A stretch of 59,623 nucleotides of DNA from a gamma proteobacterium symbiont of Taylorina sp. Lineage in GTDB: Bacteria; Pseudomonadota; Gammaproteobacteria; GRL18. The stretch is taken from the NCBI GenBank assembly GCA_025655455.1, contig JAHXIV010000055.1, positions 1 to 59,623 on the forward strand, given 5' to 3'. The translations under genes and the position numbers were made by a program. The notes under the pieces were generated by a model. The model was given only the letters and a program-made list of their open reading frames with translations. It searched no databases and was not told the DNA's origin. Shown piece after piece: positions 27,653-36,065 of the stretch (the first letter of the stretch is position 1; every line of letters begins with the position of its first letter).

Positions 27653-28328
27653 TACCACTACTCATACTGTTAAAATTCAGGTTTTTAAACGCTTTGAGCG
27701 ATTATGGCACTGGAGTCAGATGGCTCTTATCTTTACTCTGGTGTTTACCGGATTTAAAGTCCATGGCACTCATGACCTGATTAGTTTTGAAACTGCCGTG
27801 ACGCTGCATACCTGGGCGGCAATTATTTTATTAATTATCTGGGTCTTTGCTATTTTCTGGTTGTTTACCACCGGGCAATGGAAACATTATATTCCAACCG
27901 GTGAAAACTTTATTAAAGTGGCTCGATTTTATGCCTTTGGTATTTTTCAGGGTGAACATCATCCTTATAAAAAAACCTATCGCCGCAAACATAATCCACT
28001 TCAGGCGCTCACCTATCTATTAGTTAAAATTGTCATCTTTCCTGCCATCTGGATATCAGGAATTGCCTATCTCCTGATCAGCTTTGGTCTGGGGAACTTG
28101 CTCGATGGTTTCGGTATGGAATGTATTGAATGTATCGCCTTTATTCATACCGCAGCAGCTATTGCTATTGTTGTCTTTGTTATTGCTCATGTTTATTTAC
28201 TCACTACCGGTCATTCATTCACTGAACATGTCAGACCTATGATTACCGGCTATGATGATGTGGAATTAACCGATGAAGAGCTGGCTTTTCTTAAAGCAGA
28301 TGAGCCTGAGTTATTAAAAGACAGTTAA
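27645..28328 (+). CDS. Cytochrome b561-type membrane subunit, electron donor to the octahaem cytochrome
   Basis: The product is 227 residues with four transmembrane helices. Candidate haem b ligands are the His residues in RLWHWSQM, AVTLHTWAA, CIAFIHTAA and FVIAHVYL, the pattern of the hydrogenase/formate-type cytochrome b family. The ATG at 27645 is preceded by AAGGAGAAAAAACA, and an earlier ATG in frame lacks this. The eight-base overlap with the octahaem gene indicates coupled translation. Expected role: oxidise quinol in the inner membrane and pass electrons to the periplasmic octahaem protein. Confidence 0.88.
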   Translation: MPDTTTHTVKIQVFKRFERLWHWSQMALIFTLVFTGFKVHGTHDLISFETAVTLHTWAAIILLIIWVFAIFWLFTTGQWKHYIPTGENFIKVARFYAFGIFQGEHHPYKKTYRRKHNPLQALTYLLVKIVIFPAIWISGIAYLLISFGLGNLLDGFGMECIECIAFIHTAAAIAIVVFVIAHVYLLTTGHSFTEHVRPMITGYDDVELTDEELAFLKADEPELLKDS

Positions 28329-28336
28329 GGAAAGAA

Positions 28337-28392
28337 GGGGTTAGAGTCAAATACTCTATACTCACTAGTATAGAACATTTGACTCTGACTCC
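28337..28392. repeat. Palindromic intergenic element of the GAGTCAAAT family, copy 2
   Basis: The outer arms are AGAGTCAAAT (28343-28352) and ATTTGACTCT (28377-28386). The inner arms are TCTATACT (28355-28362) and AGTATAGA (28367-28374), around a CACT loop. It is a nearly perfect hairpin of about 20 pairs between the cytochrome b gene and the kinase gene. It has no T-run, so it may attenuate transcription or be a mobile repeat rather than a classical terminator. Confidence 0.65.
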
Positions 28393-28400
28393 TATATACG

Positions 28401-30137
28401 ATGCCTCTTATCAATAAATATTATTTCATTCTATTTCTTTTCCTGCCCGGCACCAATATTTATGCTCAATCCCTGCAATTAACAGCCGCAGAAAAAATCT
28501 GGATTAACGAACATCCAACTATCCGCCTTGCATATGATAATAATTTTCCTCCCTTTGAGTGGAAAAACGATGATGGTATTTTTACAGGACTGTCGGTCGA
28601 CCTAATGGATTTGCTTGAAAAAAAACTCAATATACAATTTAAACAGATTCATTTTAAAACCTGGTCAGAACTTTTAACTGCTTTTAAAGCAGGTCATATT
28701 GATATTTTACCCTCCATAGCAGAAAATAAAAAACGTCAGCAATATATATTATTTACAAAACCTCATAATATATCTCCGGGTCTTGTTATTTCCTCTAAGA
28801 AATTCAGCAGCACCAGTGAATTAAAACATAAAAAAATCGGCGTGGTTAATGATTATTTCTGGGATGACCTGGTCAGCCGGCATGATGATCAATTTAATAT
28901 TATACGTTTTGAATCGACTAAAGATGCCATTGAATTTGTCGTCACAGGTCAGATTGATGCAATGATAAGCGATTTAGCTTCAATCACTTATATTATGAAT
29001 AAAAAAAGCATTTCTAACTTTAATGTCGTGCCAATTCCTTTTGACAAAAAAAAATCATTAAAATTATCAATAGGCATTAGAAAAGACTGGCCGATTTTAA
29101 AAAATATTCTGCAAAAAGCACTGGATAGCATCAGCAATGAAGAACAAAATATTATTAATAATAAGTGGTTTACATTAAAAGAAATTTCAATAGAAAAAAA
29201 ATCTTTCTGGCAGGATGAGGAGTTCATATTTAAATTAAAAATTTTCAGTATGCTGATTTTCAGCTTATTTTTCACCATTATTATCTGGAATCGTTCATTA
29301 AACAGCAAGGTCAAACAACGCACATTACAATTAGAAAAGGCTCGGGGACAACTTATTCATGCAGAAAAAATGGAATCTATCGGCAGACTTTCCGCCGGTG
29401 TTGCTCATGAAGTCAAAAATCCCCTGGCAATTATACAAATGTGTATAGATTATCTTAAAGGAGAAGATAACGATGAAACTATTATCTCAATACTGGATGA
29501 TATGGATGATGCGGTGCTCAGAGCTGATACAGTGATTAAGGGTTTATTGGATTTTTCCAGAGAAAATAAACTGCAATTCGTACAGGGTAATATCAATGAA
29601 ATTCTGGAACAGTCTATCAAACTGGTTAGACATGAGCTGAAACAAAATAGTATTCAGGAAATAAACAATTTTGACTCTAATCTCCCCCTGTTGGATATGG
29701 ACAAAAACCGCTTAAAACAGGTTTTTATTAACCTGTTGGTCAATGCAGTTCATGCCATAAAAAGTTCTGCAAGAATAAACGATAGAGCTATTACGATTAC
29801 AACCTCTTTCATTAAATTAAATAAAGAAATAAAAGAACTATTTATACTTGATTATAGCCAGTTATCCAATCACGAAGAATATCAGAAAACACTCATTATT
29901 GGTCAGAATATGTTGTTGATCACTATTGTCGATAATGGATGTGGTTTAAAAAAAGACGAGGAGAAAAAAATATTTGAGCCATTTTATACGACAAAACCCG
30001 TTGGAGAAGGTACCGGCCTGGGTTTATCCGTTTCAAAAACAATTATAGGCTTACATCATGGTATAATCCGCATGAACAATAGAACTGACAATGAACAAGG
30101 CGTTGAAATTAAAATATTCTTTGTATTACAGGATTAA
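28401..30137 (+). CDS. Sensor histidine kinase with periplasmic SBP_bac_3-type domain
   Basis: The product is 578 residues. The signal peptide (about 1-22) precedes a family 3 solute-binding domain (about 30-265: IRLAYDNNFPPFEW, FTGLSVDLMDLLEKKL, GQIDAMISDLASITYI) of the type used by BvgS/EvgS-like sensors. A transmembrane helix (about 275-297) leads into a short coiled coil, HisKA (SAGVAHEVKNPLAII, His 336) and an ATPase domain (DNGCGLK, GEGTGLGLSV). The kinase core is of the NtrB/DctB-like type, unlike the MSHELRTP kinases upstream. The receiver gene follows by 12 bases. The location beside the cytochromes suggests that it senses an electron acceptor or carbon source for them, but there is no direct evidence. 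Confidence 0.9.
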   Translation: MPLINKYYFILFLFLPGTNIYAQSLQLTAAEKIWINEHPTIRLAYDNNFPPFEWKNDDGIFTGLSVDLMDLLEKKLNIQFKQIHFKTWSELLTAFKAGHIDILPSIAENKKRQQYILFTKPHNISPGLVISSKKFSSTSELKHKKIGVVNDYFWDDLVSRHDDQFNIIRFESTKDAIEFVVTGQIDAMISDLASITYIMNKKSISNFNVVPIPFDKKKSLKLSIGIRKDWPILKNILQKALDSISNEEQNIINNKWFTLKEISIEKKSFWQDEEFIFKLKIFSMLIFSLFFTIIIWNRSLNSKVKQRTLQLEKARGQLIHAEKMESIGRLSAGVAHEVKNPLAIIQMCIDYLKGEDNDETIISILDDMDDAVLRADTVIKGLLDFSRENKLQFVQGNINEILEQSIKLVRHELKQNSIQEINNFDSNLPLLDMDKNRLKQVFINLLVNAVHAIKSSARINDRAITITTSFIKLNKEIKELFILDYSQLSNHEEYQKTLIIGQNMLLITIVDNGCGLKKDEEKKIFEPFYTTKPVGEGTGLGLSVSKTIIGLHHGIIRMNNRTDNEQGVEIKIFFVLQD

Positions 30138-30149
30138 GGGGAAATCAAT

Positions 30150-30521
30150 ATGATAAAAAAAATACTGGTGGTCGATGATGAAGTCGTATTAACCAAAATG
30201 GTTAAAATGAATCTTGAACGTACAGGAAAATATGAAGTCAGAACTGAAAATATGGGCAGCCATGCCTGTCAGGCAGCCAAAGAATTTAAACCTGATTTAA
30301 TATTTATGGACGTCATGATGCCTGATATGAGTGGTGATGAAGCCATTGCTGCTATCAAAGAAGATGATGAACTCTCATCAATTCCCTATATTTTTATGAC
30401 TGCCATCGTTTCAAAAGCTGAAACCGCTGAAATGGGCAATAATATTGGTGGTAATGAGTTTCTGGCCAAACCCGTTAAAACTGAAGAATTAATTACAGCC
30501 ATTGAACGGGTTTTATCCTGA
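30150..30521 (+). CDS. Stand-alone receiver-domain response regulator
   Basis: The product is 123 residues, a single CheY/PilH-like receiver with no output domain: VVDDEVVL (acidic pair), LIFMDVMMPDMSG (acceptor Asp), MTAIV and FLAKPVK (Thr/Lys switch residues). It is the partner of the kinase 12 bases upstream. With no DNA-binding or enzymatic part, it must act by protein contact or as a phosphorelay intermediate. Preceded by GGGGAAATC. Confidence 0.9.
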   Translation: MIKKILVVDDEVVLTKMVKMNLERTGKYEVRTENMGSHACQAAKEFKPDLIFMDVMMPDMSGDEAIAAIKEDDELSSIPYIFMTAIVSKAETAEMGNNIGGNEFLAKPVKTEELITAIERVLS

Positions 30522-30530
30522 AGGTTAAAG

Positions 30531-33299
30531 CTACAACTCATTACTATGACATTCCGTACAACCTACTTCATAATCATTCGGAAATAGTGCGCTATTTCCA
30601 TCAGGACAATAAGCGGTTGGATCATCACATTTGAGCCTTCGAGCCTGAGCCATACTGGATAAGACAGTCCCTTCACCATTTTGTCCATGACAGGCTCTGC
30701 AGGCATCCGGATTATGTTCAACCATGGAACCATGATCGCCTTCAGCAAATTTCACACCGGCTCTGCCAATAGGATGCATGCCGTGAGGTCCATCCAGATT
30801 TGCTCCTAAATCACCAGTATGGCAGGCTTCACACTCAGCAATCGTGCCTGTGTGCCCCTGCAGCTGCATTGCGGTGACGTTGTCATTGGCATTGGGATTT
30901 TTATTAGGCCAGATTCCATGGGTAGCACCATGACAAGCTTCACAGAAGACATCCTCATGCCCCTTACTGACTCGATAAAGCATTGGATTGCCGGCACCCG
31001 GTTCCGTATTCGCTACAGTATTTTCAGCAAAACGCTTATTAGTCGGCACGATTGGTGTGGCCTTGGGATCATCACTGAGATAGGCCTGCATCAGACGAAT
31101 ACCATCGTCCGGATCGCCAATTGTACCACTATCATCATGCATATTGTCCATGGCATCACCCGTATGACAGGAACCACATCCCGGTTCATTAGCCCAGGGA
31201 ACACGGGGTGTATCAGGATTTGTGTAGAAGTCAGCAGCCAGTTCAAATGCCCCGGGATTTTCAGGATTAACACCGCGTGAGAAATCATCACCCACCTGCT
31301 GCATATCACCATGACAGTCCTGACAAAGCATACCACCATTGGCCATTGCACCACGCAGACAATCAGTTCGACGTCCTGGGTGACACTGATAGCAGGTATC
31401 CATCAGGGTATTACGTGCCATCAGGGAATTACGATTGACAGGCGGCGGCATTACCGGAAATAAGTCACGTCCACCACTTGCAGCTACTGATATCGTTCCA
31501 TCATCATTGTCTGCCACTTTAATTCCACCATGATGACGATGCATGACATTAGACATACTGCGCACATTTGTCTGCTGACGTCCATTGGCATCACTGGGGC
31601 CTACCTGAGCCAGATCCAGTGCCGGAGTATAGTGACAACTCTGACAAACCACAGGTGTATTATTTTCCAGATCGGTATTATGCTTCAAATCATGCAGACG
31701 AACCAGATTAATATCAGCAGCATACTCTTTACTGACTTCTAAAGGCACACTGAGATCATATTCAGGATCATCCAGAACAGTTGCCACATTCTCACCCAGA
31801 GCCTCGGTTGCAACACCATTGCCACCATCAACGACTGCATTATGACAAAATCCGCAATTGGCTTCACCGGAAATTGGCAAAACGACATCAGTGGAGGCAA
31901 TGACACTACCATCTTTATGAGCCTGAAAACGATAAAGCGGCCAGGGATTCTCTCTACCAGCATCATCAAATGCGGTGATGGGCACACCGGCAGCTTCAAA
32001 CCAGTTAACATCATACGAAGTATAGCCAAACGGGAAGTTAATAAAAAATGGCTGATCAATGGTATATAAATTAAAATCCTGTGGAACATTTTCATTGAAA
32101 GGATTAAAGCGTCCGGGCATAGACTGCTGTTCAGCCGTTAATACACCATCACCCAGCCAGAGACGTTCTGTATTGGGCATTGGTAATCCCAAATCCTGAA
32201 TATTTTCACCCGGTGGATAAAATACAGGCAGAATACCTGCCGGATAGAAAGGGTCATAGGCTTCACGGGCAACTCCCCAGAAGTTTGTCTTAAATACCAG
32301 TCCATTTACCACGCTGGAAAGAACAGCACCATTTCCAGATGAGTTAATACCACTGAGAATTGGATCATTAGCATTAGAAGCGGCTGAATAACGCACCACC
32401 ACATTATCATCAGGCCCAAGAATTTTTGGCTCATTACCACGCTGTATTACCTGCGCATGTAATACATTGAACGGAGGCAAAATACTGGAAATACGTGTAT
32501 CAAAGTCACCACAGTGCATACCAAGATCATTAGTACCAAAAATCTGGTAGTTATTTGTACTGCTTACCGCCTGCTCACTCACAGATGAACCAACTAATAA
32601 ACCATTCCGGCTGGTTGAATTAATCGAAACACTGGCTGTCTCGACATTAACAACATTAATAATGACCGATACGGCAGATGATAAAGCAGATAATGTATCC
32701 ACAGCCTGATAAGTAAAGCTGTCTTGTCCGTTAAAATTTAAATCCGGTGTATAACTGAACGAACCATCATCATTCAAAATTAAGCTGCCGTTACTGACAT
32801 TACTATGCAATGCAGCTATAAGTCTGTCTCCTTCCACATCACTATCATTGCCCAGCACACCAGGTGCGGCTATCGTTAATAACTGATTTTTAGTTATCTG
32901 GTAATTATCAGCCACAGCAACGGGGGCATTATTTTCTCCACCACCTCCCGAGCCGTCATCACAATTATCAGGTTTATTCTCAACATCTTTTTCATCACTA
33001 CGACCATCTGATTGCTGTGCAGTAATATGACAGGGAACCCTATCTAAATTTCTTCTAATCCGCCATCTTCCCCTTTCTATATCATCACTGCCAATAACAG
33101 CATCATTCATATCATATACAGTCACAATTTGACCATTTCGGCCTCTACCACTAATGGTTAATCTCTCTTTTCTATTATCCCAGACAGCATCTTTAATTTT
33201 AAATTCATAGTCACGTGCAAAGACCATTTGAAATGCACATAAAATATATATAAAACAAATACTTGTTATAAAACCTTGTTTTCTTACATCTAATATCAT
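30531..33299 (-). CDS. Secreted nine-haem cytochrome c with cadherin-like (tandem beta) N-terminal domains
   Basis: The start at 33299 is supported by AAGGGGAGTCTCTT before the ATG and yields a signal peptide ending VFA-RDYEF, for about 922 residues. The N-terminal part has a beta-sandwich domain, a Gly/Glu linker and a cadherin-like module (NNAPVAVADNYQI, GVLGNDSDVEGD, SFSYTPDLNFNGQDSFTYQA) of the kind found in surface adhesins. The C-terminal half holds nine CXXCH sites from about residue 482 (CGFCH) through CQSCH, CYQCH, CQDCH, CGSCH, two CEACH and CRACH to CTECH at the extreme end. Such an arrangement suggests an extracellular or surface electron-transfer protein. It is convergent with the kinase/receiver pair and 9 bases from it. 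I know of no characterised homologue with this exact layout. Confidence 0.85.
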   Translation of the reverse strand: MILDVRKQGFITSICFIYILCAFQMVFARDYEFKIKDAVWDNRKERLTISGRGRNGQIVTVYDMNDAVIGSDDIERGRWRIRRNLDRVPCHITAQQSDGRSDEKDVENKPDNCDDGSGGGGENNAPVAVADNYQITKNQLLTIAAPGVLGNDSDVEGDRLIAALHSNVSNGSLILNDDGSFSYTPDLNFNGQDSFTYQAVDTLSALSSAVSVIINVVNVETASVSINSTSRNGLLVGSSVSEQAVSSTNNYQIFGTNDLGMHCGDFDTRISSILPPFNVLHAQVIQRGNEPKILGPDDNVVVRYSAASNANDPILSGINSSGNGAVLSSVVNGLVFKTNFWGVAREAYDPFYPAGILPVFYPPGENIQDLGLPMPNTERLWLGDGVLTAEQQSMPGRFNPFNENVPQDFNLYTIDQPFFINFPFGYTSYDVNWFEAAGVPITAFDDAGRENPWPLYRFQAHKDGSVIASTDVVLPISGEANCGFCHNAVVDGGNGVATEALGENVATVLDDPEYDLSVPLEVSKEYAADINLVRLHDLKHNTDLENNTPVVCQSCHYTPALDLAQVGPSDANGRQQTNVRSMSNVMHRHHGGIKVADNDDGTISVAASGGRDLFPVMPPPVNRNSLMARNTLMDTCYQCHPGRRTDCLRGAMANGGMLCQDCHGDMQQVGDDFSRGVNPENPGAFELAADFYTNPDTPRVPWANEPGCGSCHTGDAMDNMHDDSGTIGDPDDGIRLMQAYLSDDPKATPIVPTNKRFAENTVANTEPGAGNPMLYRVSKGHEDVFCEACHGATHGIWPNKNPNANDNVTAMQLQGHTGTIAECEACHTGDLGANLDGPHGMHPIGRAGVKFAEGDHGSMVEHNPDACRACHGQNGEGTVLSSMAQARRLKCDDPTAYCPDGNSALFPNDYEVGCTECHSNEL

Positions 33300-33576
33300 A
33301 AGAGACTCCCCTTCTAATTTAGTAAAATTTTCCCTCAAGCAAAAATGACATTAACATATCAACCTTATCTAAACCTTAAATAGTGAAAAGAACAGAGGAA
33401 ATTAATTGTTTTTGTGAAACTTATCACGCAAAAGATAGATATTCTAATAAATTGACTTAATAATCAAGAGCCTTCAGTCAACATGAATTTGGCCACCATC
33501 ATTTGTAGTAACATAAAAATAGCTTTAAATCATTTGTGCTGATTTTTTGTTATTCAAGAATATGGGGATTAATTAT

Positions 33577-34311
33577 TCAATAATGATAATAATTAAGTCT
33601 TTGCGTAGGAAATTCTGATGCAATAGTAGCAGAAAAATTATTGAGTTGGTCAGGTAAAACAAGTTGTTCGAAGTGAATTAATTTTTCAGTTTGATATTTT
33701 TCACAATGGTGATCAATTAACGCTGGTTTTTCAGGAGGAACGCTTAAAGTAAATTCAGTTGGTGAAAGTGACAAACCAGTGCCCAGAACTTTCATATAGG
33801 CCTCTTTCCTGGTCCACAGCTCATAGAATGCCTGTCGCTGCTCTTCTTTCTCTAATGCAAATAAAGCCCGTTGTTCCTGAACAGTAAAAAAACGTTTAAC
33901 AATCCCCTGCCAGTCAGTTTTACGATCGATTGATTCAATATCAACACCGACCTCACCCTTTTTTGTAATGGCTAAAATTGCCACATCTCGGGTATGACTC
34001 AGATTAAATTGTAGTGATGGACTTTCACTATTTGAAAGATAAGGCTTCCCCTTTTCTCCTTTAATATATTGAATATCTTTAGCATCAAGAGTGAGATATT
34101 TTGCAAGCACATCACGCAGAAAACCATGAAAGACAATAAATCGATTTTTATGCTCATCAAATTTAAATCGATCAGCGCGTTTTTTTTCTTCATTACAAAG
34201 AATGGAATAGAAATAATCTAATTTAGATTGTTGAGAATCTGACTGACATAACCAGATATCAATATTGTTTTCTTTGATACTATGAATTTCTGGAATAGGA
34301 TTAAATGACAT
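33577..34311 (-). CDS. pfaE: PfaE, Sfp-type 4'-phosphopantetheinyl transferase
   Basis: The product is 244 residues, normal for the Sfp family. Signatures are GEKGKPYL, FNLSHTRDVAILA, VGVDIESID (metal-binding Asp/Glu) and FYELWTRKEAYMKVLGTGL (catalytic Glu-Lys). The enzyme transfers phosphopantetheine from coenzyme A to the Ser of acyl carrier domains, here most likely the six in PfaA, without which the synthase cannot work. It lies downstream of pfaD on the same strand after a 211-base gap that holds a large inverted repeat, so it may be expressed partly on its own. Confidence 0.93.
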   Translation of the reverse strand: MSFNPIPEIHSIKENNIDIWLCQSDSQQSKLDYFYSILCNEEKKRADRFKFDEHKNRFIVFHGFLRDVLAKYLTLDAKDIQYIKGEKGKPYLSNSESPSLQFNLSHTRDVAILAITKKGEVGVDIESIDRKTDWQGIVKRFFTVQEQRALFALEKEEQRQAFYELWTRKEAYMKVLGTGLSLSPTEFTLSVPPEKPALIDHHCEKYQTEKLIHFEQLVLPDQLNNFSATIASEFPTQRLNYYHY

Positions 34312-34398
34312 TGTTTGAATGCTGACCTGAAAAATATGTATGAACTTTTCTACTACTCTTTACGCCCAAGTGAAGAACATGATAATGGTAGTGATTGG

Positions 34399-34501
34399 TG
34401 AGGTGTAGCTGCACTTACCGGGGCTTTTCGAGGCATGGATGCCGAGGCTGAGCGTCACATGGACGTGCTTGAGCGTCTCCGGTAAATGTAGCTACACCTC
34501 A
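34399..34501. repeat. 103-base inverted-repeat element with two internal hairpins, between pfaD and pfaE
   Basis: The arms 34399-34421 and 34479-34501 match in 21 of 23 positions (outermost TGAGGTGTAGCT and AGCTACACCTCA). One of the two differences is a G-U wobble in RNA. The 57-base centre contains GGCAT/ATGCC (34432-34443) and a weaker CAC/GTG stem around ATGGA. It folds as a three-stem junction on either strand. It has no T-run. It is more GC-rich than its surroundings, which suggests a mobile or structured element. Confidence 0.7.
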
Positions 34502-34522
34502 TCAATTACGGGTTAAGAATAA

Positions 34523-36064
34523 TTATATCCGAACATTCTCAGGAATATAACGCTGATACTGTGCCGGCAAATACAAGCCCTGACTTTTCAGTACCTGAAT
34601 ACGATGATGATAAGCAGCACCATACATTAAATGCTCAGCCACATCAGCCACCCGCCTGTTTTTATAATCCTTTAAATAAGTGGGAGCCACCCAGTCATTA
34701 AATGCACCCATTGCCGGCCCGCTCCAGATTTGATAATCAAACTCACGCCCGGCCACACCGGCATTTGACCAGCGGGATGAAAGACCTAAGTACCAGCGAA
34801 AAACCAATGCCATTTGCTTTTTAGGATTATTTTGCGCTTTTTCTATTATAGAGGGATCGCGCTGCTGGAAAAACTTAACCGTTTCCTGCCAGATGGTATC
34901 CACTGAATTCTGCAAAATCTGTTTCTCCAGTTTTTCCAGTTCAGGCTTGGGAATATCAGATAAACCATTATAAGTCGTGTAGAGCTCGTATAGTTTCTGA
35001 GCACGCATCGGGAATAAAGTGCCCTTCTTCAGCACCTGCAATTTAATACCCCGTTCGAACATATCCGATGCCGGAGCCATGACCACATCCGCCATACCGG
35101 CTTCAGCCAATAATTTTCGAGTATGCTCAGATGCCCCTGCTTCAATACAGCTTTGGTTCACCGATCCCGTCACCACATAAGCAGCCCCCATCATATAACA
35201 GGCCAGTGCGGCATCCGGTGTTCCAACACCTCCTCCTGCACCGACACGAATCTCTACAGGATATTGACGTTGTGCCTGAACTTCATCCCGCAAAGCGATA
35301 ATTGAGGGTAATAATACACTGAGAGGACGATTATCGGTATGACCACCTGAATCTGCTTCCACAGTAATATCATCAGCCATAGGCACCTGCATAGCAAGTT
35401 GTGCCTGTTGCTGTGTAATTGCACCTTGAGCTAATAACTGATTAACAATAGCCTCTGGAGCCGGCTGCATAAAGACAGTCGCCACTTCCCTTCTGGAAAC
35501 TTTGCCTATAATTTTATTATGAATCTGGATACTGCCGTCCTGAGCCTGAACCAGACCTTTAGCTCTAAAATAAACCAGGGAAGGTGTCAGAGTAAAAAAT
35601 GCCGCCGCTTCAATGACATTGACACCATATTTCAGGTAGAGATCAATTGTCCCCTGTTCAATAGCCGGTTCTGATGGATTATGAATAAAGTTAAATACAT
35701 AGGGGCCATTGGGCAGTGCCTGTTGAATTTTTTTAATGGCCAGTTCAACCCGCTGTAAATCAAGACCACCGGCACCAAATGAGGCAAGAATATTGCGTTG
35801 TCCCAGGCTAATGACTAATTCTTCAGAGGAGATACCATTGGCCATTGCACCCGTCATATAGGCATATTTAACACCATAAAATGCTTTGAATTGTGGGTCT
35901 CCAAGTTGCTCAGGAACTACAGGAGGCACATAGGCAGTAATTTTTGCCACATCCGCACAACCTTCATTATTAATGGTGATCTGATCATTATCCAGCATCA
36001 CATAAGCCGGCTTATCCAGATTTTTTAGATTTTCTATACCTTGTATCCCTTCTAAAACAGTCAT
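34523..36064 (-). CDS. pfaD: PfaD, enoyl reductase of the PUFA synthase
   Basis: The product is 513 residues, a flavin-dependent enoyl reductase of the 2-nitropropane dioxygenase-like TIM-barrel family. Visible are FGAGGLDLQRVE, FNFIHNP, EADSGGHTDNRPLS and the flavin phosphate loop VGAGGGVGTPDAALACYMMG. PfaD reduces the enoyl intermediate at the rounds where the double bond is not kept. The ATG is preceded by CCAGGAGGCTC, which lies inside the end of pfaC; only one base separates the two genes. The length matches known PfaD proteins. Confidence 0.95.
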   Translation of the reverse strand: MTVLEGIQGIENLKNLDKPAYVMLDNDQITINNEGCADVAKITAYVPPVVPEQLGDPQFKAFYGVKYAYMTGAMANGISSEELVISLGQRNILASFGAGGLDLQRVELAIKKIQQALPNGPYVFNFIHNPSEPAIEQGTIDLYLKYGVNVIEAAAFFTLTPSLVYFRAKGLVQAQDGSIQIHNKIIGKVSRREVATVFMQPAPEAIVNQLLAQGAITQQQAQLAMQVPMADDITVEADSGGHTDNRPLSVLLPSIIALRDEVQAQRQYPVEIRVGAGGGVGTPDAALACYMMGAAYVVTGSVNQSCIEAGASEHTRKLLAEAGMADVVMAPASDMFERGIKLQVLKKGTLFPMRAQKLYELYTTYNGLSDIPKPELEKLEKQILQNSVDTIWQETVKFFQQRDPSIIEKAQNNPKKQMALVFRWYLGLSSRWSNAGVAGREFDYQIWSGPAMGAFNDWVAPTYLKDYKNRRVADVAEHLMYGAAYHHRIQVLKSQGLYLPAQYQRYIPENVRI

Positions 36065-36065
36065 T

